From Silicimonas sp. (GTDB taxonomy: Bacteria > Pseudomonadota > Alphaproteobacteria > Rhodobacterales > Rhodobacteraceae), in the NCBI GenBank assembly GCA_022824315.1, contig JAJEAC010000075.1, positions 1 through 49,186 on the forward strand: a stretch of DNA of 49,186 bases, in the 5' to 3' direction. A program made the translations under genes and the position numbers. Shown here piece by piece: positions 33,533 to 42,347 of the stretch. Below the pieces are notes generated by a model. The model was given only the letters and a program-made list of their open reading frames with translations, was not told the origin of the DNA and ran no database searches. Within the stretch, counting starts at the first letter, position 1. Each line of letters opens with the position of its first letter.

Positions 33533-34257
33533 GCGAGAAGGTCCATCTCCAGGCGGACGAAGTCGCTCCGGTAGGTGACGTCTGCAAAATAGAGCACCCG
33601 ATCATGGCGATCGCAGATGACGCGCCGGACCTCGACCACCGGATCGCCAACCGCAAGGTTCAGCAAGACAGCCAGCTTGTAGTCGCACTTTCCAATCGTC
33701 AGGGACTGGCGGGCCCGTGCCACGTCGATATCGTCGGAATCGACAAGCACAGGCAAGGCAAGCTGGGTCCTGAATTCGGCTTCGTGGCGGGCAAACAGGT
33801 CTTTGTCGAAGTAGATCGAGATGACGCAATAGGTTTCGCCGTCGCGCGAATGGGTGCGCCGCAAGAGATGATAGCCGTTGTCCGACAGCTCGCCAATCAA
33901 CGGCTCGCCCGGCACTTCGGCGTCGCGATCTTCCAGCAGATCAAGCGCGGGTCTGTCCCCGCGGTAAAGGTCGACAAGCGTGGACAGGCGCGTGCCCAGA
34001 TGCAACCGGTCCCGTGCCGGCGGCGGCGTCAAGACCGTTGTTCCGCGCCCGCGTCGCGAGTCCAGCAAGCCCTCTTCTTCCAGGATCTTCACAGCTTGCC
34101 GCACCGTGATCTTGGCGACCGAGTACTCCGCCGAAAGCTCGGAAATCGTTGGCAAGAGTTCGCCTGGCGTCCAGACGCCACGGTCCAGGTTCTGTCGCAG
34201 GATCTCGGCGATCTGGAGGTAGAGCGGAGATCGGCTTTGCCGAAGGGCATCTGTCAT
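33529..34257 (-). CDS. GntR-family regulator (HutC/UTRA type)
   Basis: A 242-residue regulator. The N-terminal winged helix (PLYLQIAEILRQNLDRG, LLPTISELSAEYSVAKITVR, QAVKILEEEGLLDSRRGRG) is followed by a UTRA effector domain (YCVISIYFDKDLFARHEAEF; GDPVVEVRRVICDRHDRVLY). It is divergent from the GMC gene with an AT-rich dyad between. It likely represses both directions until a pathway metabolite binds. Confidence 0.94.
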   Translation of the reverse strand: MTDALRQSRSPLYLQIAEILRQNLDRGVWTPGELLPTISELSAEYSVAKITVRQAVKILEEEGLLDSRRGRGTTVLTPPPARDRLHLGTRLSTLVDLYRGDRPALDLLEDRDAEVPGEPLIGELSDNGYHLLRRTHSRDGETYCVISIYFDKDLFARHEAEFRTQLALPVLVDSDDIDVARARQSLTIGKCDYKLAVLLNLAVGDPVVEVRRVICDRHDRVLYFADVTYRSDFVRLEMDLLA

Positions 34258-34278
34258 GTGCGCGGTCGTTCAAACAAG

Positions 34279-34300
34279 TTCTAAAAACCTATATATAGAA
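34279..34300. promoter_or_regulatory. candidate GntR operator
   Basis: TTCTA at 34279-34283 is mirrored by TAGAA at 34296-34300, and the perfect palindrome CTATATATAG occupies 34289-34298. It lies in the divergent promoter 22 bases from the gntR start and 56 bases from the GMC ATG. The AT-rich content alone could produce short palindromes, so confidence is moderate. Confidence 0.45.
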
Positions 34301-34355
34301 TTTTTGTTGCGTGACCAGCGCCGTCCGATTAGTCCTGCCGACAGAACTCTTGCGG

Positions 34356-36008
34356 ATGGCCCGCGTGACTGGCTTTGATTACATCATCATCGGATCGGGA
34401 ACGGCAGGGTCGACGCTTGCCGCCCGCCTGTCCGAAGATGAAGCAGCGCGCATTCTTGTCCTTGAAGGTGGCGAGGCAGACCGCGGTTTCTGGCTGAAGC
34501 TTCCTGTTGGCTATTACAAGTCGATCTACGACAAACGCGTTTCGCACCTGTATCTCGGCGAGCCCGACCCGGGAATCGCTGGGCGACGGGCGGAATGTCC
34601 GCGTGGACGGGTTGTTGGCGGGTCAAGCTCGATCAACGGGTTGATCTATATCCGCGGACAGCACGCGGACTTCGATGACTGGGAGGCTCTTGGAGCGGAC
34701 GGGTGGTCGTTCCAGAACGTGTTGCCGCACTTCAGGGCGGTTGAGACCTATGCCGGGCCGCCGTCGCAATTGCGCGGCGCGCACGGTCCCTTGCAGGTCT
34801 CGGACCTGCGCAATGACAATCCAGCCTGCAGCGACTGGCTGCAGGCGGCCTTGGCCCATGGGCTGCCACGGAACGACGACTTCAACGGCGAAAGCGCTCA
34901 TGGCGTAGGAACATACCAACTGACCCTGCGCGGGAGATGGCGCGACAGTGCGGCGACGGCCTATCTCCATCCGGCCTTGAAGCGACCGAACCTCACGCTG
35001 GAAACAAATGCCCATGTGACGTCGATCATCTTTGACAGGTCACGCGCCACGGGCGTGCGGTATGTCAGGGACGGTGCGGCACGAGAGGTCCATGCCGACT
35101 GCGAAGTGATCCTTTGCGGCGGGTCTGTCCAGTCGCCGCAGCTGCTGCAATTGTCCGGGATCGGGCCAGCCGATCTGTTGCGCGAACACGGCATTTTCGT
35201 GCGCCAGGATGCGCCGGAGGTCGGTGAGAACCTGCAAGACCATTTGCAGATGCGCACGATTGTGGAACTGGGCGAGCGCGGTGCATCGCTCAACGATCAC
35301 ATGCGCAACCCGTTCACCCTGGCCAGAATGGGCCTGGAGTGGCTGCTGCATGCGCGCGGCCCCCTGACCGTTGGCGCAGGGCAGGTTGGCGGGGCTGCCT
35401 GCACCAAATTCGCTGAAAGCGGGCGACCGGATCTGCAATTGTTCGTCATGCCGCTGTCGGTCGACAAACCGGGAATGCCCTTGCATCGCTACTCCGGCTT
35501 CACAACCTCGTTCTGGCAGTGCCACCCGGAGAGTCGCGGCTCGGTCCAGATCGCGACGACCGATCCTTTCGCTGATCCGCGCATTCGCACCAATTATCTT
35601 TCAGCCGAGAAGGATCAGAAGGTAATCGTCGAGGGCATGCGTCTGGTGCGCGAGCTTTATAGGCGGCCCGAGTTTCGTCGGCGGTGGCGGCGCGAGGTCG
35701 TTCCGGGTGCCGAGCATCAGAGCGATGCCGAAGTGCTTCAGGCCGTGCGACAAATGGCGGGAACGGTCTATCATCTGGTTGGCACCTGCCGCATGGGATC
35801 GGACACGCGCGCCGTCGTGGACCCCGAGTTGCGGGTGAACGGCGTCGACGGGCTGCGCGTCGTCGATGCCTCCGTCATGCCAAGGATCACTTCGGCCAAC
35901 ACGAATGCGCCCACCTACATGATCGCCGAAAAAGCCGCTGCAATGATCCGCGCCGAGGCCTCCGAGACACGACATCAGAACAGTCTGGAAAGCACCCATG
36001 CCAATTGA
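34356..36008 (+). CDS. GMC-family FAD alcohol dehydrogenase (choline dehydrogenase-like)
   Basis: A 550-residue GMC oxidoreductase. FAD motif IIIGSGTAGSTLAARLSED lies at the N-terminus, then PRGRVVGGSSSINGLIYIRG, and the catalytic His in VYHLVGTCRMGSD, ending with ITSANTNAPTYMIAEKAA. I take the ATG at 34356; a GTG at 34311 is an alternative. It resembles the GMC gene at 18552 in general form but differs throughout, so it is not a recent copy. First gene of a long co-directional run with two sulfatases and a TAXI transporter. It probably oxidises the alcohol freed by sulfate ester hydrolysis. A signal peptide is absent. Confidence 0.93.
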   Translation: MARVTGFDYIIIGSGTAGSTLAARLSEDEAARILVLEGGEADRGFWLKLPVGYYKSIYDKRVSHLYLGEPDPGIAGRRAECPRGRVVGGSSSINGLIYIRGQHADFDDWEALGADGWSFQNVLPHFRAVETYAGPPSQLRGAHGPLQVSDLRNDNPACSDWLQAALAHGLPRNDDFNGESAHGVGTYQLTLRGRWRDSAATAYLHPALKRPNLTLETNAHVTSIIFDRSRATGVRYVRDGAAREVHADCEVILCGGSVQSPQLLQLSGIGPADLLREHGIFVRQDAPEVGENLQDHLQMRTIVELGERGASLNDHMRNPFTLARMGLEWLLHARGPLTVGAGQVGGAACTKFAESGRPDLQLFVMPLSVDKPGMPLHRYSGFTTSFWQCHPESRGSVQIATTDPFADPRIRTNYLSAEKDQKVIVEGMRLVRELYRRPEFRRRWRREVVPGAEHQSDAEVLQAVRQMAGTVYHLVGTCRMGSDTRAVVDPELRVNGVDGLRVVDASVMPRITSANTNAPTYMIAEKAAAMIRAEASETRHQNSLESTHAN

Positions 36009-36396
36009 AATTCGCAACCCCGCCGCCCCGCACGAATTCTTGGCGACTTGCGATGACACGTCCGCCAGCGCCTTGGATGAACACGTCGAGCGCGAAGAGA
36101 TCTTCGGCCCGATCCTGTCGGCGCTCGCCCATGACACGGCGGGCAAGGCTGCAAGTGTCGCCAACGACATCGCCTTCGGCCTGTCGTCCTGCCTCCATTC
36201 CGAACGCACCGCCATTGTGAAGCGCATTGTAGCCGAAAGCGGCATGCTGCGTGTCAACACGGTCAGCGTCCCAAGGATCCGCTTGCCGCTTGTCGGCGTC
36301 AAGGACAGCACAGGGGGCGCCGGCGGGTCGAACGGCCCCGCGACCGTCCAGTTCCATGCCACCGAGCACCCGGTCGATCGCCGGGCCGGCGCGTGA
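35998..36396 (+). pseudogene. aldehyde dehydrogenase, C-terminal remnant
   Basis: A 132-residue frame overlapping the GMC stop by 11 bases. From residue about 12 it matches the end of NAD-dependent aldehyde dehydrogenases: HVEREEIFGPILSALAHD, the ANDIAFGLSSCLHSE segment, SGMLRVNTVSVP and LPLVGVKDSTGG. The catalytic Cys and general-base Glu lie earlier in the family and are missing, as is the NAD-binding domain. The gene probably followed the GMC dehydrogenase as the next oxidation step and lost about 350 residues by deletion. Confidence 0.8.
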
Positions 36397-36406
36397 GGGC
36401 GCATTG

Positions 36407-38068
36407 ATGACCAATCAACCGAACATCCTTATGATCATGGCCGACCAACTGGCCCCGCAGGCGTTGTCATTCTATGGCAACCCGGTTTGCAAGACGCCCA
36501 ACCTCGACCGGTTGGCGGCGGAAAGCGTGATCTTCGACAATGCCTATTGCAACTATCCGGTTTGCGTGCCGTCGCGCGCCTCGATGATGTCGGGGCGGCT
36601 GGTCCCCGCAATCAAGGTCTGGGACAACGCCTGCGAACTGGCCTCCAGTCAGCCGACGCTGGCACATCATCTGCGCCACCTTGGCTATCACACGGTTCTG
36701 TCGGGAAAGATGCACTTCATCGGCCCGGACCAACTGCACGGATTCAACGAGCGCACGGTGACGGACGTGTACCCGTCGGGTTTTGAATGGGTGGCCGACT
36801 GGCAGGCGGGCCCCGCCTTCGTTCCTTCGGCCACGGGATTGAACGGTGTCGTCGATGCCGGACCCGCGGCACGGACCTTGCAAGAGGACTTCGACGAAGA
36901 AGTCGCCCATTCCGCCGTTCAGTCGATGTATGATCTGGCGCGACGTGCCGCTGGCGCGGGCCCTTGGTTTCAAGTCGCGTCATTCACCAGCCCGCACACG
37001 CCGTTTGTCGCTGATCGCCAGTACTGGGACCGCTACGACCCCGACGAGATCGACCTGCCAAAGGTCGGTGCACTGCCCTTCGACGACCTCGACTACGCGT
37101 CTCGCGCGCTGTTCTTTGCCCATGGGCGGCACCGGCATCGAGTGACCGAAGATGACCTTCGCCGCGCCCGGCACGGCTATTACGCCATGATCTCGTTCAT
37201 CGACGACAAGGTGGGCGAAATCCTCGCGGCATTGGACGCCAGCGGTCAGACCGACAGCACTGTCATCATCTTCTGCGCCGACCACGGCGAGATGCTGGGC
37301 GAGCGTGGCATGTGGTTCAAGCAAAGCTTCCATGAATGGTCGGCGCGGGTTCCGTTGATGATTTCGGCACCGCAGCGATATGCGCCGCGACGGGTGAAAG
37401 AGTGCGTCTCGCTGGTCGATCTGCTGCCGACGCTGGTTGGCATTGGGGGTGGCGAGGTGGCGCTGCCGTGCGACGGCGAGAGCCTTGTGCCGGCGTTGAC
37501 GGGAGGCGCGGCTCGCGATCTGGTGATTTCCGACTACTATGGCATCGGGCCTTGCGTGCCGTACCGCATGGTCCGCCAGGGTCGGTTCAAGCTGATCTAC
37601 ACCCACGGTCATCCCGACCTGTTGTTCGATCTTGAGGCAGACCGCGACGAGTTGCGGAACCTTGCGGGCGATCCGGGCCACGAGGACACGCTCGCACGGC
37701 TCAAGTCCATTCTTCTGGATGGCTGGGATCCGCATGAGATCGACCGACAGATCCGCGCCAGCCAGGCCGACCGGCTGTTCCTGAAGGCCACACCCGGCGA
37801 TCCAGCTGACTGGGACTACGTGGCGCGCAAGGGCGACGAGACGCGCTATGTGCGACGTGGATCCGGTGGGGTGGATGGAACCAAGGCAGATCGTCGATTG
37901 CCGAAGATCGTTCCGATCCCTCCGCATTTTCCACCTATTTCTCAGGAAGATGTGGCCTCGATCATCGATGGATTGTTGCCGCTGCCTGCATATCTTTCCG
38001 AGAGTGAACGTGATGCCGGCCAATCCTGCATTCCGGCCCCCTTCCAAGAACATGAGGAACCCTTTTGA
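36407..38068 (+). CDS. formylglycine-dependent sulfatase (choline-sulfatase-like)
   Basis: A 553-residue type I sulfatase. The N-terminal PNILMIMADQLAPQAL supplies metal ligands. The sulfatase signature CVPSRASMMSGR begins at Cys 53, the residue converted to formylglycine. The second metal site is FCADHGEMLGERGMWFK. The closing VPLMIS and SLVDLLPTLVG blocks fit choline sulfatase and related family S1 enzymes. It has no signal peptide. It follows the aldehyde dehydrogenase remnant by ten bases. Activation requires a formylglycine-generating or anaerobic maturase enzyme, not encoded in the window. Substrate is unproven; choline-O-sulfate or a sulfated sugar are both plausible. Confidence 0.92.
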   Translation: MTNQPNILMIMADQLAPQALSFYGNPVCKTPNLDRLAAESVIFDNAYCNYPVCVPSRASMMSGRLVPAIKVWDNACELASSQPTLAHHLRHLGYHTVLSGKMHFIGPDQLHGFNERTVTDVYPSGFEWVADWQAGPAFVPSATGLNGVVDAGPAARTLQEDFDEEVAHSAVQSMYDLARRAAGAGPWFQVASFTSPHTPFVADRQYWDRYDPDEIDLPKVGALPFDDLDYASRALFFAHGRHRHRVTEDDLRRARHGYYAMISFIDDKVGEILAALDASGQTDSTVIIFCADHGEMLGERGMWFKQSFHEWSARVPLMISAPQRYAPRRVKECVSLVDLLPTLVGIGGGEVALPCDGESLVPALTGGAARDLVISDYYGIGPCVPYRMVRQGRFKLIYTHGHPDLLFDLEADRDELRNLAGDPGHEDTLARLKSILLDGWDPHEIDRQIRASQADRLFLKATPGDPADWDYVARKGDETRYVRRGSGGVDGTKADRRLPKIVPIPPHFPPISQEDVASIIDGLLPLPAYLSESERDAGQSCIPAPFQEHEEPF

Positions 38069-38102
38069 GCGGGAAGCGTTTGACAGATTCGAGGCAATGT
38101 CA

Positions 38103-38127
38103 TTACAAACTAACAGATGGTTAGTAA
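38103..38127. promoter_or_regulatory. ROK-type operator overlapping the regulator's start codon
   Basis: ACTAAC (38109-38114) and GTTAGT (38120-38125) form an inverted repeat around a 5-base centre, extended by TTAC on the left and GTAA on the right. It covers the ATG of the ROK gene at 38117. TTAGT-type half-sites are usual for ROK-family repressors, so autoregulation is likely. Confidence 0.6.
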
Positions 38128-39379
38128 AAGCTCCTCAAGCGCGACCCCGGCCAGTCTTCGCCGTACGCATCGGGGCCTTATGCTAAGCCGCATCCAGGCA
38201 GAACCGGGGGTCTCCCGTGCCGAATTGGTCCGGCGCTTCGGATTTTCCGAAATGGCCTTGACACGGATCGCGCGGGATCTGCTGGCCGCCGAGATCATCG
38301 AAGAGTTTGACCCGCCCGTGGCGGACATCGGCAAGCAGCGCAGAATTGGCCGGCCGCGCATCGGGTTGCGGATCATTCCCAAGGGCGTGTTCGCAGCGGG
38401 CATCACCGTGTCGGCCTATTTCTCCGAAGTGTCGATCTGCGACGCAAATGGCCAGACAATCGCCCGTCAGGAAGTCGAAAACACGTCCTTCGAAGACGCC
38501 GCCGAGACCGCGCGACTCTACTCCGGCGCACTATGTGCCCTGATCAAGAAGACTGGAATCGACATTGACCGCATCGTTGGTGTCGGCGTCGCCCTGTCAG
38601 CCGATACGTCACCTGACAGGAACGAGATCATCCGGTCTGAATACTTCGGGTGGGACAACGACGGCGGCCAGTTCTGGGAGGAGGTGCGCGGGAACACGGG
38701 CCTGCCAGTGGAAATCGAGAACATCGCCAATGCGCTTGCCCTGTCCGAGATGCGGTTCGGTGCGGCGCGCGGCGTCTCTGAGTTCGCGCTGGCCCATGTC
38801 GCGACCTTTGCGGGCGTCGGTGCCGTCTCCGAAAGCCGGGTGGTGCGCGGCGCATCCGGGGGTGCGGGTCGCATTGGCCATTTCCGCTCGGAGAAGCGGC
38901 CGTTGCGTTGCACCTGCGGACGGAACGATTGCCTCAATCTATCCGCCACGGGTTTCGGCCTGCTCGCCAAGCTGGGGCAGCTGGACCACGACACGTTCGA
39001 TCGCTCGAAGCTGCCGGTCTATGCCAGGTCACTTCTGGCAGCGGTCGATGACCCGTCGAACGCCGATCGCCTTCACGAGGCCGGGGGGCATCTGGCCAAG
39101 GCGCTGGACCCGCTGGCCAAAATTCTCGCGCCCGAGTTGATCATCCTCTGCGGCACGCTGGGGTCGAGGGACGCCTATTTCAAAGGTGCCGAGCAAGGGC
39201 TGACCGCCTCCTTCGGCTATGGACCCGACAGCGGGTTTCGATTGGTGAAGGGCGTGGTCTCGCCCGCCGACGCAGCGTCCCTGCTGGCATTGCACACGTT
39301 CTGCTATTCGGATCGGCTTGACTTCGAGCGCCTGAACAACAGCGCATCCGGCAATGTCAAGGCGGCGGCCAATGCATAG
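38117..39379 (+). CDS. ROK-family transcriptional regulator
   Basis: A 420-residue ROK (repressor, ORF, kinase) protein. The N-terminal winged helix reads SLRRTHRGLMLSRIQAEPG then SRAELVRRFGFSEMALTRIA. The ROK domain has the zinc-binding cluster GHFRSEKRPLRCTCGRNDCL and the late glycine motif LIILCGTLGS. The typical sugar-kinase ExGH and phosphate-binding loop are weak, so it is a sugar-sensing regulator rather than a kinase. It separates the first sulfatase from the transporter genes, and its stop overlaps the TRAP permease start. The ATG at 38117 gives the expected N-terminus. Confidence 0.92.
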   Translation: MVSKSSSSATPASLRRTHRGLMLSRIQAEPGVSRAELVRRFGFSEMALTRIARDLLAAEIIEEFDPPVADIGKQRRIGRPRIGLRIIPKGVFAAGITVSAYFSEVSICDANGQTIARQEVENTSFEDAAETARLYSGALCALIKKTGIDIDRIVGVGVALSADTSPDRNEIIRSEYFGWDNDGGQFWEEVRGNTGLPVEIENIANALALSEMRFGAARGVSEFALAHVATFAGVGAVSESRVVRGASGGAGRIGHFRSEKRPLRCTCGRNDCLNLSATGFGLLAKLGQLDHDTFDRSKLPVYARSLLAAVDDPSNADRLHEAGGHLAKALDPLAKILAPELIILCGTLGSRDAYFKGAEQGLTASFGYGPDSGFRLVKGVVSPADAASLLALHTFCYSDRLDFERLNNSASGNVKAAANA

Positions 39380-41327
39380 CGTGCTGCCAGACCGGCTCTT
39401 TGGCTGGATCATCGGCATTCTGTCCGCGTTGCTGGTCGGCCTGACGCTCTTCACCGCCTATTTCGGCGTTTTCCCCGATGGCCTGCAGCGCAGCGGTCAC
39501 CTGCTTCTGGTCATCGCGCTGGTCTATGTTGTCGCGTTTCGGACTTCCATGAAGACGGAGGCGCGCGCCAGTGTCTCACTCACCCTGCAGAGGCTTTGGA
39601 TTCTCGTTGTCCTCGCGGCGGGCGTCATCGTGACCGGACATCACATCGTGAACTTCGACGCCATCAATGACCGATGGGGCGAGATCACCGACCTCGAGAT
39701 CGTCTTTGCCGTCATCTTGATGGCGGTCCTGTTCGATGCGTGCCGCCGGACGGTCGGCTGGCCGATCGTGATCCTGGCGGCGATTTTCGTCGCCTACGGC
39801 CTGCTTGGTGCCTATTTGCCCGATGGCTTGGCGCATCGAGGCTATTCCCTGAAACGCGTGACCGCGCAGCTTTACCTCGGCGGCGGCGGCATTTTCGGGA
39901 CGCCGCTCGGCGTCAGTGCCACCTTCGTCACCGGCGTGGTGGTTTTGGGCGCCCTCCTGGAGAAGACGGGCGCCGGGCAGGTGCTGATGGATTTCGCCAC
40001 GGGGCTGACGGGCCGCTTGCGTGGCGGACCTGCGAAGGCGGCCGTGGTCGGTTCGAGCCTGATGGGCATGATTTCCGGCACCGCCGTCGCGAATGTGCTG
40101 ACCACCGGTCCGATCTCGATTCCGCTCATGCGCAAGAGCGGCTATCGCAAGGAAGCCGCCGGGGCCATCGAGGCGGTCGCCTCGACCGGAGGGCAGTTGA
40201 TGCCTCCGGTGATGGGTGCGGCGGCCTTCATCATGGCGGAGTTTACCGCGACGTCCTACCTGACAATTGCCAAGGCGGCTTTCCTGCCCGCAGTGATCTT
40301 CTATGCCGTGCTGTTGGCGATGGTGCATTTCGAGGCGGTGAAACGAAACATCGCTCTCCTGCGCGACGCCGATTCCGTTGTGGATTGGTGGTCCATCGCC
40401 AAGCGGTCCTATCTGTTGGCGCCCCTGCCGGTGTTCGTCGGCATGCTGCTGAACGGCTATTCGATCATGCTGTCGTCGTTCTGGGCGGTGGCCACTTCGG
40501 TGATCGTCAGCTACTTCAGCCGCGCCTCGGCGCAGACACCGCGCCGGATGGTCGAGACCGCGATTGCGGCGGCCCATGCAGTCATCCCGGTTGCCTTGGC
40601 CTGTGCCGCGGCGGGGATGATTATCGGGATCATTACGCTGACCGGCATCGGGCTGAAGTTCTCGACCCTCGTGGTGCTTTTGTCAGGCGGTCAATTGCAC
40701 GTCGCACTGGTGCTGACCATGGTCACTTGCCTGATACTCGGGATGGGCCTGCCGACTGCGGCGGCCTATATCCTGGTGGCCACGCTGGTCGCGCCTGCCC
40801 TCGTCGATCTGGGAGTCGGGCTTCTGGCGGCCCATCTGTTTGTGCTTTACTCGGCGATGCTGTCCTCGATCACGCCGCCAGTTGCGCTTGCGGCCTACGC
40901 GGCGGCCTCGATCTCGCATGGCAACCCTCTGAAGATCGCGGTCTTGGCCTGCCAGTTCGGCATGGCGGCCTTCGTGGTGCCGTACTTCTTTGTCTACGAC
41001 CCGGCCCTTCTGGCGATCGACGTCACCTGGGTACAGGTCGTCCTGTCCTTCGTCACCGCCATCGCCGGAGGTGTCGCGGCCAGTGTGGCCATGATGGGCT
41101 TTTTTGCCTACCGTCTCAGTGTCATCGAGCGGCTCGGATTTGCACTGGCAGCGGTGCTCTTCCTAAGCTCGGACTGGCGATTTGACGCCCTGGCGGCGCT
41201 GATGGCGGCGGCACTGATCACCTGGAACCTGCGCAAGGGCACACCGCGCGAAACTACCGCAAAGGAAATCGGTTCGGAACCGATCACATCAACCAAAAGG
41301 GAGATCTCCAATGAAACTCACGCTTAG
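39372..41327 (+). CDS. fused TRAP transporter permease (small plus large membrane subunit), TAXI type
   Basis: A 651-residue polytopic protein combining the 4-helix DctQ-like part with the 12-helix DctM-like part. Diagnostic blocks are GIFGTPLGVSATFVTGVVVL, GRLRGGPAKAAVVGSSLMGM, ISGTAVANVLTTGPISIPLM, IEAVASTGGQLMPPVMGAAA and ILGMGLPTAAAYILVATLVA. It imports organic anions using a sodium gradient. The ATG at 39372 overlaps the ROK stop with AAGGCGG upstream. It is followed by, and overlaps by 17 bases, its TAXI receptor. Located between two sulfatases, it most likely brings in a sulfated or carboxylated substrate. Confidence 0.94.
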   Translation: MHSVLPDRLFGWIIGILSALLVGLTLFTAYFGVFPDGLQRSGHLLLVIALVYVVAFRTSMKTEARASVSLTLQRLWILVVLAAGVIVTGHHIVNFDAINDRWGEITDLEIVFAVILMAVLFDACRRTVGWPIVILAAIFVAYGLLGAYLPDGLAHRGYSLKRVTAQLYLGGGGIFGTPLGVSATFVTGVVVLGALLEKTGAGQVLMDFATGLTGRLRGGPAKAAVVGSSLMGMISGTAVANVLTTGPISIPLMRKSGYRKEAAGAIEAVASTGGQLMPPVMGAAAFIMAEFTATSYLTIAKAAFLPAVIFYAVLLAMVHFEAVKRNIALLRDADSVVDWWSIAKRSYLLAPLPVFVGMLLNGYSIMLSSFWAVATSVIVSYFSRASAQTPRRMVETAIAAAHAVIPVALACAAAGMIIGIITLTGIGLKFSTLVVLLSGGQLHVALVLTMVTCLILGMGLPTAAAYILVATLVAPALVDLGVGLLAAHLFVLYSAMLSSITPPVALAAYAAASISHGNPLKIAVLACQFGMAAFVVPYFFVYDPALLAIDVTWVQVVLSFVTAIAGGVAASVAMMGFFAYRLSVIERLGFALAAVLFLSSDWRFDALAALMAAALITWNLRKGTPRETTAKEIGSEPITSTKREISNETHA

Positions 41328-42285
41328 AAACACGCTGATTGCGGCGGCAACGCTTGTCGCCCCGGTTGCGGCCCAGGCCGACGACTTCTTCTCGATCGGA
41401 TCCTGCCCGGTCGGGTGCACGGCCTACACCTGGTCCGCGGGCATCGCCGACGTGATCAACAAGAACGTCGAAGGCATCGAGGCCACGGCAGAGGAAACCA
41501 AGGGCTACGTGGCCAACATCAACCTGTTGCAGGCTGGCGAGATAGAGGCGTCGATGGCGACGTCGCTGTCGTCCTACGAAGCCTGGGCGGCAACTGGCCC
41601 CTACGAGGGCACCGAACCTGGCAAGATCCTGTCGTGGATGTCGATCGCGCCGGTCGGCATGCATATCATCACGCTGGAAGGTGGCCCCATCAATTCCGTC
41701 GAAGACCTCAAGGGCAAGCGGGTCGGCATGGGCCAGCCGGGCGGCGTGTCGATGCTGGATGCAAACGCGTTGATGGGCATGGTCGCGGGCGAGGCTTTCG
41801 AGGCCTTCCGGGTTCGTCTCGCCGACATGGTCGACATGCTGAGCGACGGCAACATCGACGCCGCGCTCTGGAACGGGTCATTTCCTCTGCCTCCGGTCAT
41901 CAAGCTGTCCGCGCAGCGTGACGTGAAGCTGATCCCGATTTCGGACGAGTTTTTTGCCGATCTCAACGCCAAGTACCCGCCCTACTTCCGCCTCTCGATT
42001 CCTGGCGGCACCTACGAAGATGTGGCGGCGGATACGCCCACCTACGGCCTTGCGAACGGGCTGGTTGTCTTGGCCGATGTATCCGAAGAGCGCGTCTACG
42101 AGATGACCAAGGCGATCTTCGAAAGTCTCGACGATCTGGCGGGCGTTCACCCGGCCTTTGGACGCGTTTCCAAGGACACCGTGCTGAACGGCTTTGGTGC
42201 CCCGTTGCATCCTGGTGCGCTGAAGTACTACCGCGAGATCGGCGTGCCCGGCATCGAGGATTTCGTTGCTCGCACCGGCGGATAA
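41311..42285 (+). CDS. TAXI-family periplasmic solute receptor
   Basis: A 324-residue TRAP receptor of the TAXI (TRAP-associated extracytoplasmic immunogenic) type. The signal peptide MKLTLRNTLIAAATLVAPVA is cleaved near AQA before DDFFSIGSC. The receptor core includes EDLKGKRVGMGQPGGVSMLD and ALWNGSFPLPPVIKLSAQRD, typical of the family. AGGGAG precedes the ATG. It delivers ligand to the fused permease just upstream; a stable hairpin follows the gene. Confidence 0.93.
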   Translation: MKLTLRNTLIAAATLVAPVAAQADDFFSIGSCPVGCTAYTWSAGIADVINKNVEGIEATAEETKGYVANINLLQAGEIEASMATSLSSYEAWAATGPYEGTEPGKILSWMSIAPVGMHIITLEGGPINSVEDLKGKRVGMGQPGGVSMLDANALMGMVAGEAFEAFRVRLADMVDMLSDGNIDAALWNGSFPLPPVIKLSAQRDVKLIPISDEFFADLNAKYPPYFRLSIPGGTYEDVAADTPTYGLANGLVVLADVSEERVYEMTKAIFESLDDLAGVHPAFGRVSKDTVLNGFGAPLHPGALKYYREIGVPGIEDFVARTGG

Positions 42286-42299
42286 TTCATCATTCTCAA

Positions 42300-42327
42300 A
42301 TCCGCCCGGGCCGGCGTCCGGGCGGAT
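42300..42327 (+). other. intercistronic stem-loop after the TAXI receptor gene
   Basis: ATCCGCCCGG (42300-42309) pairs perfectly with CCGGGCGGAT (42318-42327) around an 8-base loop. It begins 15 bases after the receptor stop and 21 bases before the next sulfatase ATG. There is no T-run, so it more likely sets mRNA stability or partial termination than full stop. Confidence 0.72.
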
Positions 42328-42347
42328 GTTCATTTGCAGGGAAACCC

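Noticed and set aside
39674-41185. 503-codon plus-strand open frame
   Set aside because: Shadow frame of the TRAP permease; Arg- and Gly-rich with no family features, while the other frame has all TRAP motifs.
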